Source of the DNA: Orientallactaga sibirica
Taxonomy: Eukaryota; Chordata; Mammalia; Rodentia; Dipodidae
Assembly (NCBI GenBank): GCA_036365145.1
Contig: JAEOAD010000035.1
Span: 2,788,001-2,852,000 of the forward strand
Length of the DNA stretch: 64,000 nt
Reading direction: 5' to 3'
The translations under genes were made by a program, and so were the position numbers. Below are positions 1 to 11,651 of this stretch, one piece after another (the stretch's first letter is position 1; each line of letters begins with the position of its first letter). The notes below the pieces were generated by a model. That model had not been told where the DNA came from, searched no databases, and saw only the letters and a program-made list of their open reading frames with translations.

Positions 1-214
1 CCAAACAAGTTGAAAATAACAATGGTATTATCCTGTGGCAGCCAGGAAGACTTACACTGCAGTGGAACCACCTCCTGCACAGTGTGGAGTTGGTGTCAGG
101 AGGTAGCAAACAAGAAGTGTAGAAGGACAGAATGATGTCTGGTGTCTGATGAGAAGGCAGGGAACCGAGGTACCAGTGTGTCACATCCCTTCTTAGCTTT
201 CAAAACACTTTCAT

Positions 215-349
215 GGTGCTGGAGAGATGGCTTAGCAGTTAAAGTACTTGCCTGTGAAGCCTAAGGACCCAGGTCACATATAAGCCAGAAGCACATGGTG
301 GCACATGTGTCTGGTGTTCATTGGCAGTGGCTAGAGGCCCTGGTGTGCC

Positions 350-392
<43 letters not shown>

Positions 393-427
393 TCTCAATC
401 TCTCTCCCTAAATAAAAATAAAATATT
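215..427 (+). repeat. B2-like tRNA-derived SINE
   Basis: Family pattern: GCTGGAGAGATGG box A region, GGTTCGATTC-like box B, AGCCAGATGCACA, GGAGTTCGTTTGCAGTGG, CCCATTC, a CT run and an A-rich AAATAAA tail. Here the CT run (352-386) is long. Confidence 0.9.
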
Positions 428-438
428 TTTTTTTAAAA

Positions 439-567
439 ACACATGCCTTTAATCTCAGCACTCGGGAGGCAGAGGTAGGAGGATCTCCATGAGTTCGAGG
501 CCACCCTGAGAATACATAGTGAATTCCAGGTCAGCCTGAGCTAGAGTGAGACCCTACCTCGAAAAAC

Positions 568-598
<31 letters not shown>

Positions 599-604
599 GA
601 AAAA
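439..604 (+). repeat. B1 (7SL-derived) SINE
   Basis: Family pattern: GGGCGTGGTGGCGCA, CCTTTAATCCCAGCACT, GAGGCAGAGGTAGGAGGAT, CAGGTCAGCCTG, GACCCTACCTC, A tail. This copy lacks its 5' end and has an (AAAAG)n tail. Confidence 0.9.
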
Positions 605-810
605 CACTTTCATGTACATTACCCTATATGATAGCCCCCACCTTAACTAGGGCAGGTGTCATTGCATGCATTTTACTGATGAGAAACGTGGGTCCATTGC
701 AGATTCATCAACACTGAAAGGCAACACAGTAGTCTTCAGTGCCAGGAAGAAACCTGCATGGAGAGCTACAGACCCCAGCTCTGCTCTTCCCTATACCACA
801 AAAGAATGAA

Positions 811-1022
811 GGGCTGGAAAGATGGCTCAGCAGTCAAAGGCACTTGCTTGCAAAGCCTGACAGCCTGGGTTTGATTCCCCAGTACCCACATAAAGCCAGA
901 CACACAAAGTGGTAAATGCATCCGAAGTTTATTTGCAGTGGCAAGAGGCCCTGGTGCACCCATTCTCCCCCCCCACCCCCGTTCTCTTTTTCTGCTTGCA
1001 AAAAATAAATATAAATTTTAAA
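811..1022 (+). repeat. B2-like SINE
   Basis: Complete copy with a C-rich interruption in place of the CT run. Confidence 0.9.
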
Positions 1023-1029
1023 AAAGAAA

Positions 1030-1870
1030 AATATGGTATTTTTGAAAAATCTGACAATACATTCATGAAGGAAGGAGGAGGGTTTATAAAAAGTCCTTTC
1101 AACCCCAATACATAAAAGTTCATTTTCACCCATTGCATCAAAGTATGTGAGTACTTTCCAAATGCCTAGTAAATCAGTCCTTTTCTTTAAAACACAATTG
1201 CCCTTGCATTACTCATCGAGGTTTAATCATTTGTGAAGAATAAAATGATCCTATCTTTACCAAACCTAGTTGTAATCACTTGGGTAAATATTCTGAAGTC
1301 ATTTGTATTACTTCTTGGGGGATAATGGGTTCAAAGTTGTAAAATCTGGAAATATTTGACCACTAGAATGCTGCTATAGGCATTTCTCACTCTGAATCTC
1401 AGCTGTCTCCACCCAATATCACATCTTGCAGGTGAAAAAACCTCACTTTATGACAACCCCGGTGAGCCGCCAATCCTGGAGCACACACAAATCCATAGAA
1501 ACCGGTGGGTCCTGCAAGCTTGTTTCTCTTCTCCACTTTCTGCCCCATTGAGAAAACACAACCCTTTTCCCATGCGCCCGGCTCCACCCATGCAATGCCC
1601 TCTTCCTGGCTCCAGTCACCCTGCATTGTGCCTTCTCCATCACTGGGCAGGCCAACAGCCAGAGACTCAGGGGCTACACAGAACTGGTCACTGATGGGGA
1701 ATGGGTAAAAGAAACCTTTTCTTAAGGCAATGGAGATTTTAAATGCCAATGGACCATGTACAAGAGACCAAAATGGAAAACACTGCACATTTTTTTTGTT
1801 TGTTTTTAGAGAGAGCAGCTATGTATTAATAGCTGTTGTTTTCTAAACTCTTTAAATATTCACCCATCCA
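1030..1870. other. No recognised feature
   Basis: Largely single-copy sequence; a 129-residue minus-strand frame (1399-1788) has no family resemblance I recognise. Confidence 0.5.
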
Positions 1871-1872
1871 GA

Positions 1873-2029
1873 TTTTTTTTTTCTGGTTTTTCAAGGTAGG
1901 GTCTTGCTCTAGCCCATGCTGACCTGGAATTCACTATGGAGTCTCAGGGTAGCCTCGAACTCATGGCGATCCTCCTACCTCTGCTTCCCAGGTGCTGGTA
2001 TTAAAGGTGTGAGCCACCATTCCTGGCTT
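1873..2029 (-). repeat. B1 SINE
   Basis: Reverse orientation, beginning with a T run and ending GAGCCACCATTCCTGGCT. Confidence 0.9.
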
Positions 2030-2446
2030 CATCCTAATATTTTTAATGAAAAAAAAAAAACCCTGAGAATCACACAAAATGGAGAAAATTTATGTGCATT
2101 TTCTAGGGTGAACCCTTTGCATTTTGCCCATCAATTAACAGAGGGTACATGATACATCCAGAATCACATAACTCATCAGTAACAGACCCAGAATTGACAC
2201 ATTGTTTCTAAAACCCATATACTCCCCATCACATAAGTTCTCCCTGAACTTCAATCATGCACATGCCACCCCCACAATTCATGATGAAATTTACACATGA
2301 GCTGAAATCCTGTTCCACACACACTTCTCTTTCTATCGCTAGCTGGAACACCTTTCTGAACTCGATGTTCCTGAACATCGCATTGTGGCTTGGGTCACTA
2401 ACTTGACCACCCAACACCTCTTTCTGTGTGATTAAAACTATAGTGA

Positions 2447-2607
2447 AGCCAGGTGAGGTGCACACACCTTTAATCCCAGCACTCGGGAGGCAGAGGTAGG
2501 AGGATTGCTGTGAGTTCAAGGCCACCCTGAGATTACATAGTGAATTCCAGGTCAGTCTGGACTAGAGTGAGACCCTACCTCGAAAAACTAAAAAGAAAAA
2601 AAAAAAA
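2447..2607 (+). repeat. B1 SINE
   Basis: Full-length with A-rich tail. Confidence 0.92.
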
Positions 2608-2943
2608 TACAGTGAAAATAGCTACTACCTCATAGACTTGTTTTGAGAATCAAGTGAATTAATAATATGTAAAGTACCACAGTGTGCGGGCTCTCAAATC
2701 TAAATTCTCCCAGGTATCAAAAACTCTCCTTTTACAATTTAGTGAGGTAAGTGCTTGCAGCACAGGACAGAGTGACGATGTATCTGAATACTGAGAGGTG
2801 CTCACGAGAAGAGAAAAGACCACATCTCCACTGCCGGACAAGCCATAAGCACACTTGCTTTCCAAGGCAAGGCTGAGTTCACCCCAAAATACATTGCTTC
2901 CCTGAGAAAGAGCCCGCTCCAAATCATTTAAATGTCAAAGTGG

Positions 2944-3126
2944 AGCTGGAGAGATGGCTCAGCGATTAAGGTGCTTGCCTGCAAAGCATAACGACCTGGG
3001 TTTGATTCCCCAGTACCCAAGTAAAGCTAAGTGCACAAAATGGCGTATGCATCTGGAGTTCGTTTGCAGTGGCTAGAGGCCCTGGCGCACCCATTCTTTG
3101 TCTCTTTTATTTCTCTCTCTACTTGC
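2944..3126 (+). repeat. B2-like SINE
   Basis: Ends in a purine (GAAA) tract at 3127-3178. Confidence 0.9.
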
Positions 3127-3182
3127 AAAGAAAGAAAGAAGAAAGGAAGAAAAAAGGAAAGATGAAAGAAAGAAAGAAGTGA

Positions 3183-3332
3183 AGCTGGGTATGGCGGTGC
3201 ACACCTTTAATCCCAGCACTTGGGAGGCAGAGTTAGGAGGATCGCCTTGAGTTCAAGGCCACCCTGAGACTACATAGTGAATTCCAGGTCAGCTTGAGCT
3301 AGAGTGGAACTCTACATTAAAAAAAAAAAAAA
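3183..3332 (+). repeat. B1 SINE
   Basis: Full-length, poly(A) tail. Confidence 0.92.
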
Positions 3333-3344
3333 GTGGGCGGGGGG

Positions 3345-3562
3345 GAGGTTGGAAAGATGGCTTAGCAGTTAAGGCCTTTGCCTGCAAAGCCAAAGGATCC
3401 AGGTTTGACTCTCTAGGACCCACGTAAGCCAGATTCACATGAGGCACATGCATTTGGAGTTTGTTTGCAGTAGCTGGAGACCCTGGCACGCACATTCTCT
3501 CTCTTTAAATCTCTCTTTCTCTCTCCCTCTTTCTCTCTCAAATAAATAAATAAAATTTAAGA
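3345..3562 (+). repeat. B2-like SINE
   Basis: Follows the preceding B1 directly; AAATAAATAAATAAAA tail. Confidence 0.92.
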
Positions 3563-3589
3563 AATATATATATGTATATATATACACAC

Positions 3590-3750
3590 ACATTTTTTTT
3601 TCTTTTGGTTTTTCAAGGTAGGGTCTCACTCTAGCCCAGGCTGACCTGGAATTCACTACGTAGTCTCAGGGTGGCCTCAAATTCATGACGATCCTCCTAC
3701 CTCTGCCTCCCGAGTGCTGGGATTAAAGGCGTACACCACCACACCCGGCT
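3590..3750 (-). repeat. B1 SINE
   Basis: Reverse full-length copy. Forms an inverted pair with the B1 at 3183-3332. Confidence 0.92.
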
Positions 3751-4403
3751 AAGAAATAAATATATTTTTTTAAGTTGAAATGATTTTGCTTGCCTGGCAG
3801 ATCACTATGCAAGCCCTCTTTTACAGCAAGCAATTGTAGATTCTAATGAACAGTGTTTGGTAAGAATAATTAATGTTTTTTTTTTATTTCGATCACAATT
3901 ACCAGTGTGTGGTTCTGTGTGGTCATCCTGTCTGATCAGCTTCTGTCTTCTGGAACATGTTTCTAATTTCAGAAGCTACTTCACCTTTCCCTCATTGCTT
4001 TCCTCCTTCCACACTATAATTTCTCCAGGCCTGTGTAGTGAAGAGAATTCAGTTGACAATACCATAAAGAGCTTCTAGTGGAAATTCAGCCAGCAGGTCG
4101 AACCAGATACACTTGGTCTTTGAGGAGCCTGGCTCAAGTATGCTTTCTGGGTCGTGACTCTCAAGAAAGATTGTCTTCCACCAGCACTGAGAACGACAAG
4201 TTTTATTTAAACATGTACTGTGTGTCAATCCATCTGCTAGGCGCCTCAATAGGCTCAGAAGTCAGGGACATCACAGGATAGCAACAGAACAGACAGGACT
4301 AGAATCAAAGGCCTTGTCTCCAATCCTGGCTCCACTACAACCAAGCTAAGCAAATATCCCTGCTTTATTTTCCTTACCATAAAAGAAAGGAATGACAAAC
4401 AAG

Positions 4404-4612
4404 TGGGCTGGAGAGATGGCTCAGTGGTTACAGAAACTTGCTTGCAAAGCCTTCTGGCCCAAGTTGAATTCCCCAGCAACCCCATGTAAAGCCAGATGCA
4501 CAAAGTGGCACATGCCTCTGGAGTTCATTTGCAGTAGCAGGGTGGCTCTGACATGCCCATATCTCTCTTTCTCTTCTCTAAATAAATATATAAATAAAAA
4601 TAAATAAACAAT
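4404..4612 (+). repeat. B2-like SINE
   Basis: Short CT run, AAATAAATA tail. Confidence 0.9.
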
Positions 4613-4640
4613 CATAGTTAAATAAATTAGATTCTATATG

Positions 4641-4736
4641 GTCTTGGGTTATAGCTCAATGGTGGAGGGGTTTTTTTTGCCTGCTATATGTATGGTGCTG
4701 GATTGCATTCTCAGCTTCACAAAACAAAACAAAATT
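4641..4736 (+). repeat. ID-like SINE
   Basis: GGTTATAGCTCAATGGTGGAGG followed by an A-rich AAACAAAAC tail. Confidence 0.6.
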
Positions 4737-4796
4737 ATATTAAATATAGGCAAAGTACCTGGGATAGAGAAGTGCTAAGTCAATGTTATTATTATT

Positions 4797-5172
4797 AAGA
4801 TATAATAATCTGCAGGGAAGTGGATGGATCTAGAAATGATTATGGTAAGCAAGGTAACCCAGGCTCAGAAAGTCACACACCCAGTGTTCTTTCTTATATG
4901 TGGATCCTAGCTACAAATGTTTAGATTTGTATGTGATTTGGAATAAAAGTCAGTAGTAGAGACCAGGAAGTTAGAAAGGGGCTACGAGGGAGGGAAGAGA
5001 GGGAGGACTTAAAAGGGGGGAATAATAAACATGTAAGTAGAGGGGAAGAATACTGGGGGGCTAAGGGGAGGGGGTGGAGGAGAGGAGGGTTAATCAAAAT
5101 TTAAGATTTGTGAATAAGACATATGGAGACCTACTTCTTCACTAGCTAATAATATATATGTTTAAAAAAAGA
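4797..5172 (+). mobile_element. L1 3' end
   Basis: Contains the L1-like stretch GGTAACCCAGGCTCAGAAAG and CATATGTGGATCCTAGCT-like sequence, then a G-rich purine tract. Confidence 0.65.
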
Positions 5173-5179
5173 GTTTGGA

Positions 5180-5725
5180 CAGAAGTATCACATGGAAGTG
5201 GATAATGTTGTGCCAGAAGCCATAAAAATGTTTTTAGAAGAATTGCAGTGCCGTGGGGGATACTTTCTAATAAGTTGCTGGTGAGGGAGGTCCCTGACAC
5301 CCCCCCCCAAAACATCACAGACGATTGTCAAGGCTCTTGGTTGCCCACCAGAAGTAGATATAAGACCCCATTGTTGAAGACTCCACACTCTTGGGCTCAG
5401 CACTAACTGAGGCATCTCTATCACCCTCCAAGGCTCAGGGACCATCGAGGAAGCAGTGACAGAAAAAATGTCAGAGTCAAAGGAAGGGAAAGAGTACTTA
5501 CAATATTGTCCTTCAAACACAATGGCCTTGCTATTCATCACCTCACAGTGGCTGACTCTACCTATATAGGACCTGCATAATAGGATAAAAATGATGACAT
5601 CAAAATGGAATAGACACCACTTGAAAGGAGAAAGTATTAAGTGAAGGGGGGATTCGGGAGAGGGAAAGGTGAGGGTGGTGAGACGGGATTATGATCATGG
5701 TATAGTGTTTATATTTGTGGACATT
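5180..5725 (+). mobile_element. L1 3' UTR fragment
   Basis: Shares CCCTCCAAGGCTCAGGG, the GATGACATCAAA block and the GGGGGATTCGGGAGAGG-type tract with the copies at 27.4 and 58.3 kb. A C9 run occurs at 5301-5309. Confidence 0.6.
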
Positions 5726-5726
5726 G

Positions 5727-5934
5727 AGACAGAGAGAGAATGGGCACGCTAGCAGCCTCTCAGTTGCTGTGAACAAACTCCAGATGTGTGCGCCCCATTG
5801 TGGGCACATGCAGCATTGCACCCTTGCATCACTTTTTGCGTCTGGTTAAACGTGGGACCTGGAGGTTGGAACCGGGGTTCTTAGGCTTGGCAGGCAGGCC
5901 CCTTAACTGCCAAGCCATCTCTCCAGCCCTAAAG
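5727..5934 (-). repeat. B2-like SINE
   Basis: Reverse copy ending CCATCTCTCCAGCCC. Confidence 0.9.
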
Positions 5935-6060
5935 TTTTTTTTTATAGATGTAACAGTCTATGTGTTCATGAAGCCTGCTATTTATTTGAAGAGACAAAAC
6001 AGATTACCAAATCTGAAACGGCTTAATAGAGCAGTACGTGACATCAAGTTCAGAAATGAA

Positions 6061-6100
6061 GGCTGGGGAGATAGCTCAGTAGTTAATAGGGCTTGCTGTG
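6061..6100 (+). repeat. B4-like SINE, left part
   Basis: GGGGAGATAGCTCAGTAGTTAA, cut at CTGTG by the MaLR and resumed at 7,982. Confidence 0.75.
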
Positions 6101-6451
6101 TGTGGTGGTTTGATTCAGGTGTCCCCCATAAACTTCAAGTGTTCTGAATGCTAGGTTCCCAGCTGATGGCAATTTGGGAATTAACACCTCCTGGAGGCAG
6201 AGTATTGTTGGGGGCGGGCTTATGGGTATTATAGCCAAGCTTCCCCTTGCCAGTGTTTGGCACACTCTCCTGTTGCTGTTGTCCACCTTATGTTGACCAG
6301 AGAGTGATGTCCACCCTCTGCTCATGCCATCGTTTTTCCTGCCATCATGGAGCTTCCCCCTCGAGCCTGTAAGCCAAAATAAACCTCTTTTTTCCCACAA
6401 GCTGCTCTTAGTCGGGTGATTTCTGCCAGCAATGTGAACCTGACTGCAACA
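6101..6451 (+). repeat. 5' LTR of the MaLR element
   Basis: 351 bases, TG...CA termini, with an AATAAA signal at 6378-6383. Identical to the 3' LTR except at 6263. Confidence 0.93.
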
Positions 6452-6457
6452 GTAAAG

Positions 6458-6480
6458 TGGTACCGAGGAGTGGGATTGCT
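6458..6480 (+). other. Primer binding site (tRNA-Leu type)
   Basis: TGGTACCGAGGAGTGGGAT starts six bases after the 5' LTR. It matches the complement of a tRNA-Leu 3' end (TGGTACC then AGGAGTGGG) with one extra G. Confidence 0.65.
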
Positions 6481-7613
6481 GCTAGACACCTGACTGTGTG
6501 GCTTTGGCCTTTTGGAGCTGATTTTCAAGAGGAATGTGGAAGGATTTGAAATCTTGGCCTAAGACATGCCTTGCAGTGCTGTAAGTACAGTTTAATGGAC
6601 TATTCTGGTCAGAGCTGAAAGACCTGAATGCAGTAAGAACTATGAACTGTGAGGTTTGGCTTATGAGGGTGAGAAAGAGCTTTACTTGGACTGGGCTAGC
6701 AGTTTGTGTGAGAAGCGTCCTGTCCTGAGAAGATGTGCAGGGTTGCTTTGTGTAAAAATGAACTGGTGTGAGCAGAGGGATAAGGCACAGAAAAAAAAAT
6801 GAAATCTTTGGGTGAACTCTGCCCATTCAGCTGCAATTGAGAGATTACAACCTTTCAGATTGGGCCAGCTAACCTGCACTGGGGCAACAGGAAGAATGCA
6901 GACTCTTTTGAAGGGGCCTGAATGCTGAAGGAGTGTCCTGTTCTTCAAAGTCTGATTTATTCCCCCCTGGATTAACAAATTGGCACCCTACCTGGTATTA
7001 TGGAGTATAACAAATGCAGGAAAGAGAGGGTCATTGAGTTTTTAACGCGGTCTTGTGTTTTGGAAATGGCCATGGGCAGTGTGAAGCAGGTTTGCTGGAT
7101 GCCTGCATGGAGATCCCATGGGGCCATGAGGATGGACCGTGGGTTGCAGTGGAGACCCAGTGGAGACCCAGTGGAGATGCCGGGACTATGAGATGGCTGC
7201 CAAGGAGAGCTGCCGGCCCTGGATGAAGTTTTCCAGGACTGTCAGTAGCCTAGCTGGAGGGGCGGAATTGGAACTCCAGAGACTTGTTGCTGGTTAGAAT
7301 GATCAGACTTGGAGATTTGTCACTGACTAGTTGTTGGACTTGGGAGTTACAGAGTTTGATGTTTGCCCTGGTTGTTTAAAATCTTGTATTGGTTGAACAT
7401 TTCTTTGCTTTGCCCAATGCCATCCTTTGCAGTGTGAATGTTTATTCTGTGCCATTATGGGTTTTTTTGGGGATATTTTTGGTATTATGGCTCAGTTGAA
7501 AGACCTTGGATCATGGGGATGTATGAACATCATTGGAATTGATAAAAACTATGGGGACTTTTAAATTTGCATGAATGCATTACATTTTACATCATGTACG
7601 GTTATCAGTTTAT

Positions 7614-7630
7614 GGGGGCCAGGGGCGGAA
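7614..7630 (+). other. Polypurine tract before the 3' LTR
   Basis: GGGGGCCAGGGGCGGAA directly abuts the 3' LTR, the expected site for plus-strand priming. Two C residues and one further C interrupt it. Confidence 0.55.
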
Positions 7631-7981
7631 TGTGGTGGTTTGATTCAGGTGTCCCCCATAAACTTCAAGTGTTCTGAATGCTAGGTTCCCAGCTGATGGC
7701 AATTTGGGAATTAACACCTCCTGGAGGCAGAGTATTGTTGGGGGCGGGCTTATGGGTATTATAGCCAAGCTTCCCCTTGCCAGTGTTTGGCATACTCTCC
7801 TGTTGCTGTTGTCCACCTTATGTTGACCAGAGAGTGATGTCCACCCTCTGCTCATGCCATCGTTTTTCCTGCCATCATGGAGCTTCCCCCTCGAGCCTGT
7901 AAGCCAAAATAAACCTCTTTTTTCCCACAAGCTGCTCTTAGTCGGGTGATTTCTGCCAGCAATGTGAACCTGACTGCAACA
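7631..7981 (+). repeat. 3' LTR of the MaLR element
   Basis: A direct repeat of 6101-6451 at an exact offset of 1,530 bases with one substitution, at 7793. Confidence 0.93.
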
Positions 7982-8250
7982 CTGTGCAAGCCTGAAGACC
8001 AGAGTTGAGATCCTCAGAAGCCATGAAAAGTCAGATACAGACACACACACACACACCCCTCTAATCCCAACACACTGATGGCAATGGGAGGTAGTGACAA
8101 GGAGAAACACAAAGTTTGTGAGCCAGCTCGCCTGGTGTTCACAGCAGTGAAGGAGAGTCCCTCTGTCTCAAAGACCATGGAAAGTGAGGAGTGACACCTT
8201 CTGAGGTTGCCAGCTGATCTCCACATGCACACATCTCAACGCACCATACA
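7982..8250 (+). repeat. B4-like SINE, right part
   Basis: CAAGCCTGAAGACCAGAGTT onward, with an internal (CA)n and ending GATCTCCACATGCACAC, typical of composite ID-B1 SINEs. Confidence 0.7.
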
Positions 8251-8351
8251 TACATACACAAGAGACATGAAGAAATCATGTATGAAATGGATGCTGCTCT
8301 TATTAACTGCCCAAGCTCATATAACCTGGCACATACTCATCAAAAATTAGA

Positions 8352-8498
8352 GGCACTGGTGGCACACACCTTTAATCCCAGCACTCGGGAGGCAGAGGGA
8401 GGAGGATCACCATGAGTTTGAGGCCACCCTGAGACTACATCATGAATTCCAGGTCAGCCTGGGCTAGAATGAGACCCTACCTCGAAGAAAAAAAAAAT
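8352..8498 (+). repeat. B1 SINE
   Basis: Full-length. Confidence 0.92.
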
Positions 8499-8774
8499 AG
8501 AGGCACAAATAGGAAAAGCTATAAAAAAAGAAATATTTTGGTTGGCACTGAGTCAAAATCCACACATATTAATTCTCTGAAAGTATCACAGTTAAGCCAA
8601 TAAATAGTCCACATAATTTTCTAAAGGTTGTATAAAATTTATTGATGAAAGAATAGGTATTGGACACTGTTGGATGGAATAGTATGTACATGTTAATAAA
8701 AATGGACTCGATCTATATGTTCCACCTTGAAAAGACATTCAAACAATGTTAATTTTTCGCAAAAAGCAAGCTAA

Positions 8775-8974
8775 GAGCTGAAGAGATGGCTTAGCTGTTA
8801 ATGCATTTGCCTGCAAAGCCAAAGGACCCAGGTTCAATTCTCCAGGACCCACATAAGCCAGATGCACAAGATGGCGTATGTGTCTGGATTTCATTTACAG
8901 TGGCTGGAGGCCCTGGCATGGCCATTTTCTCTCTCTCTCTCTCCCCACCCCCTCATGTCTTTCTCTCTCCCAAA

Positions 8975-9013
<39 letters not shown>

Positions 9014-9025
9014 AAATAATAAAAT
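8775..9025 (+). repeat. B2-like SINE with (AAAT)n tail
   Basis: The tail carries a long run of AAAT at about 8,972-9,015. Confidence 0.92.
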
Positions 9026-9167
9026 ATTTTTTAAAAACAAGTTAAGTAACAAAATATATATGATTATTTTATGAAGTAGGTTTTCCTCTGAGGTTTGGAA
9101 TTTTCTGGAACACTTCGCATATAGCTCTCTATTTTGCTTCATCAGTGCTTAATTAAAAAGGTTCTAA

Positions 9168-9395
9168 GGCTGGAGAGATAGCTTAGTGGTTAAGCACTTG
9201 CTGTGAAGTCTAAGGACCACAGTTGGAGGCTCAGTTCCCCAGAACCCACTTAAGCAAGATGCACAAGGTGGCGCATGCATATGAAGTTTGTTTGCGGTGA
9301 CTGGAGGCCCTGGTGCGCCCATTCTCTCTCTCTGACCCTGCTCCTTTCTCTGTCTGTCACTCTCAAATAAAAAAAATTAAATTAAAAAATAAACA
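9168..9395 (+). repeat. B2-like SINE
   Basis: Contains a small insertion between box A and box B. Confidence 0.9.
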
Positions 9396-9399
9396 AAAA

Positions 9400-9975
9400 A
9401 AATTTTTTAAAGGTTCTAAGAAAGACAAAAAGAAGACATGAAAATGAGGAAGGGAAGCAGGGTGTATCTCAAGCCCCCAAGTAGAACAAAAGGCACTTTC
9501 TTATCAAAGGAGCAACAGCACTGAGAACTAACTGGAGGGCTGCAGTGGATGGGGTGTGGTGGCAGAAGCCCAGGGCTGTGTAAAGAGGAGATAGGATGTC
9601 TGCTCCTCCACACATTTGACTTGGGGCCACATCAGATATCTTGTTAAGCACTCTTTCCATTGAAGTGGGGAGCATGGCTTAGCAACAGGCAAGGAAAGCC
9701 CTTTTGAATGATGGTGGGAGGAGAGAGGAGTGTCTGGAGATGAACGACACTGCACTCATTTTTTAATTCACGTGTTCCACAAGCAGTTATTGATGTGGAC
9801 ACAGCAGGATCCCTGGGTAGTGAATCTGGCTTCTCACCAGCTGCCCCCTTATTTAAATGATGTGGTAACAGCAATACAGACGGCTGGAGCAACGACACAG
9901 TATTTCCTATAAGTGAATATAAAGGAAGAAATTATCTTGGGTCTTGGACCGGTCTTGGGACCTTGATGTTTAAAG
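9400..9975. other. No recognised feature
   Basis: Single-copy sequence; overlapping short frames show no recognisable protein. Confidence 0.5.
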
Positions 9976-9979
9976 CACT

Positions 9980-10019
9980 TTTTGTTTGTTTGTTTGTTTG
10001 TTTGTTTGTTTGTTTGTTT
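9980..10019. repeat. (TTTG)n microsatellite
   Basis: About ten perfect TTTG units. Confidence 0.95.
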
Positions 10020-10113
10020 GACCAGCATTCACTACCAATAATTCTATGATACAAATAAATAATATGAGCCAAAATGAGAGCACTCATTTGATCTGTGTTC
10101 TAAAAGCAGACAA

Positions 10114-10246
10114 GGGTGGAGGCAGAACTCTAGAGAGGTACTCAAGGGAGGAGGATCACAGTGAGTTCAAGGCCACCCTGATACTATTTCAGGTCAGCCT
10201 GGGCTAGAGTGAGATCTTACCTAGAAAAACAAACAAACAAAACAAC
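10114..10246 (+). repeat. B1 SINE, internally deleted
   Basis: Retains GAGGAGGATCACAGTGAG and the CAGCCTGGGCTAGAGTGAG end. Confidence 0.8.
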
Positions 10247-10379
10247 TAATCAACTTGGGGCATGCATCATCTCGCGTAATTTTCACAACACTCCTGAGAG
10301 GTAGCTTTCCATTGACACTTGCAAGTGAGGAGAATGTTGACAATCCCGGGTTACAAAGCTTCTGACTTTTTTTTGGGGG

Positions 10380-10538
10380 GGGAGGTTTGGGGGCGAGATT
10401 TCAAGGTAGGGTCTCACTCTAGCCTAGGCTCACCTGGAATTCACTATGTAGTCTCAGGGTGGCCTCGAACTCACAGCGATCCTCCTGCCTCTGCCTCCTG
10501 AGTGCTGGTATTAAAGGTTTGCGCCACCACGCCCGGCC
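10380..10538 (-). repeat. B1 SINE
   Basis: Reverse full-length copy. The 420 bases after it (10,540-10,960) show nothing recognised. Confidence 0.9.
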
Positions 10539-10963
10539 TGAGTCTTTTTAATCAGGGCCTCAGGGCTGGTCACCTGCTTCACTGAGACGCGCGAACACAC
10601 GCATTCCGTACTGAGAACATAGTAAGAGAAAGCAGGCCCCTGGCGACTGGCAAACACGTAGTCCTGGGCATGGGTGCCACTGACCTGGCGCTCCTGCCTA
10701 AGCCATGCTCTCTGGCTGGTACAACTTCTCAGAATGTTGTTGGGTGCAACCGCTCAGAGTGTCAGCACTAGTGTGAGCGTGACAAGGTGAGTGAGAAGCC
10801 AGTTCTGTCTATGAGCACGTGTAAACGCAGCGGGAAGGCGAACACCAGGAAAATGGCAAGACTGCAGACCCCGTCCTGGGTAAAACAGGCGGCTTTCCTA
10901 AGAACACAGTCTCTTGGTGTGTCTCGGGTACCTGCCTTCAAGGAGTTTAAAGTCTGATCACAA

Positions 10964-11072
10964 CCGGGTGTGTTGGCACACTCCTATAATCTCAGCGCTG
11001 AGGATCACAGACATTCTGGACTGCAGGGTAAGTTCAAGGCTAGCCTGATCTACATGAGACCCGACTCAATCA
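10964..11072 (+). repeat. Diverged B1 SINE
   Basis: ACCGGGTGTGTTGGCACACT, then a shortened body. Confidence 0.7.
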
Positions 11073-11403
11073 AGCAAATCGAACTGGGTGTTGGTCTGTG
11101 TTATATACATGGTGATGCTTTCACTGAGTGGGAAGTTGACTAGAGGGGCACACCTGGCTGAAATTTGACTCACTAACAATGTCATTTTACAAGGCACTCT
11201 GCCTTGGCCATCTTTAGTCCTCATACTCTCTCCCAAGGCAGGACCTTGTTTTTTTCTCCATCTGACACAAGGCACAAATGAAACCTGAAACTTTAAATTC
11301 TCTGACACTGTAATTCTAAAGGTGCAAGAGCTGACACGAGCTGGGATTTGAATGCAGCTGAAATGTTCAAAGCCTGTGCTTCAGGATTACGCTTCATAAC
11401 AGA

Positions 11404-11578
11404 TGTTTTTTTTTTTTTTTTTTTTTTTTTTTTTGGTTTTTCGAGGTAGGGTCTCACTCTAGTCCAAGCTGACCTGGAATTCACTATGTAGTCTCAGGGT
11501 GGCCTTGAACTCATGGTGATCCTCCTACCTCTGCCTCCCCAGTGCTGGAATTAAAGGCGTGCACCACCATGCCCGGCT
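11404..11578 (-). repeat. B1 SINE with long poly(T)
   Basis: T30 at 11,405-11,434 is the reverse A tail of a well-preserved B1. Confidence 0.93.
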
Positions 11579-11651
11579 ACAGATGTTAATTTTGTAATAA
11601 TATTTTTGTGAGGATTACTTCTGTACAACCCAAGTTCACTTGTACCAGGGT

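Larger units (their letters stand above)
6101..7981 (+). mobile_element. MaLR-type (ERVL-MaLR) LTR retrotransposon, full-length, non-coding
   Basis: Two 351-base LTRs flank 1,179 bases of internal sequence with no long open frame, as in non-autonomous MaLR elements. LTRs begin TGTGGTGGTTTGA and end CTGCAACA. A perfect 5-base target duplication CTGTG flanks the element (6096-6100 and 7982-7986). A tRNA-Leu-like primer binding site follows the 5' LTR and a purine-rich tract precedes the 3' LTR. The LTRs differ only at 6263 (C) versus 7793 (T). The insertion splits a B4-like SINE. Family assignment rests on remembered rodent MaLR LTR structure. Confidence 0.92.

Noticed and set aside
7610..8110. 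166-residue frame over the MaLR 3' LTR
   Set aside because: Runs antisense across LTR and SINE sequence, and is duplicated in part in the 5' LTR; no known protein.
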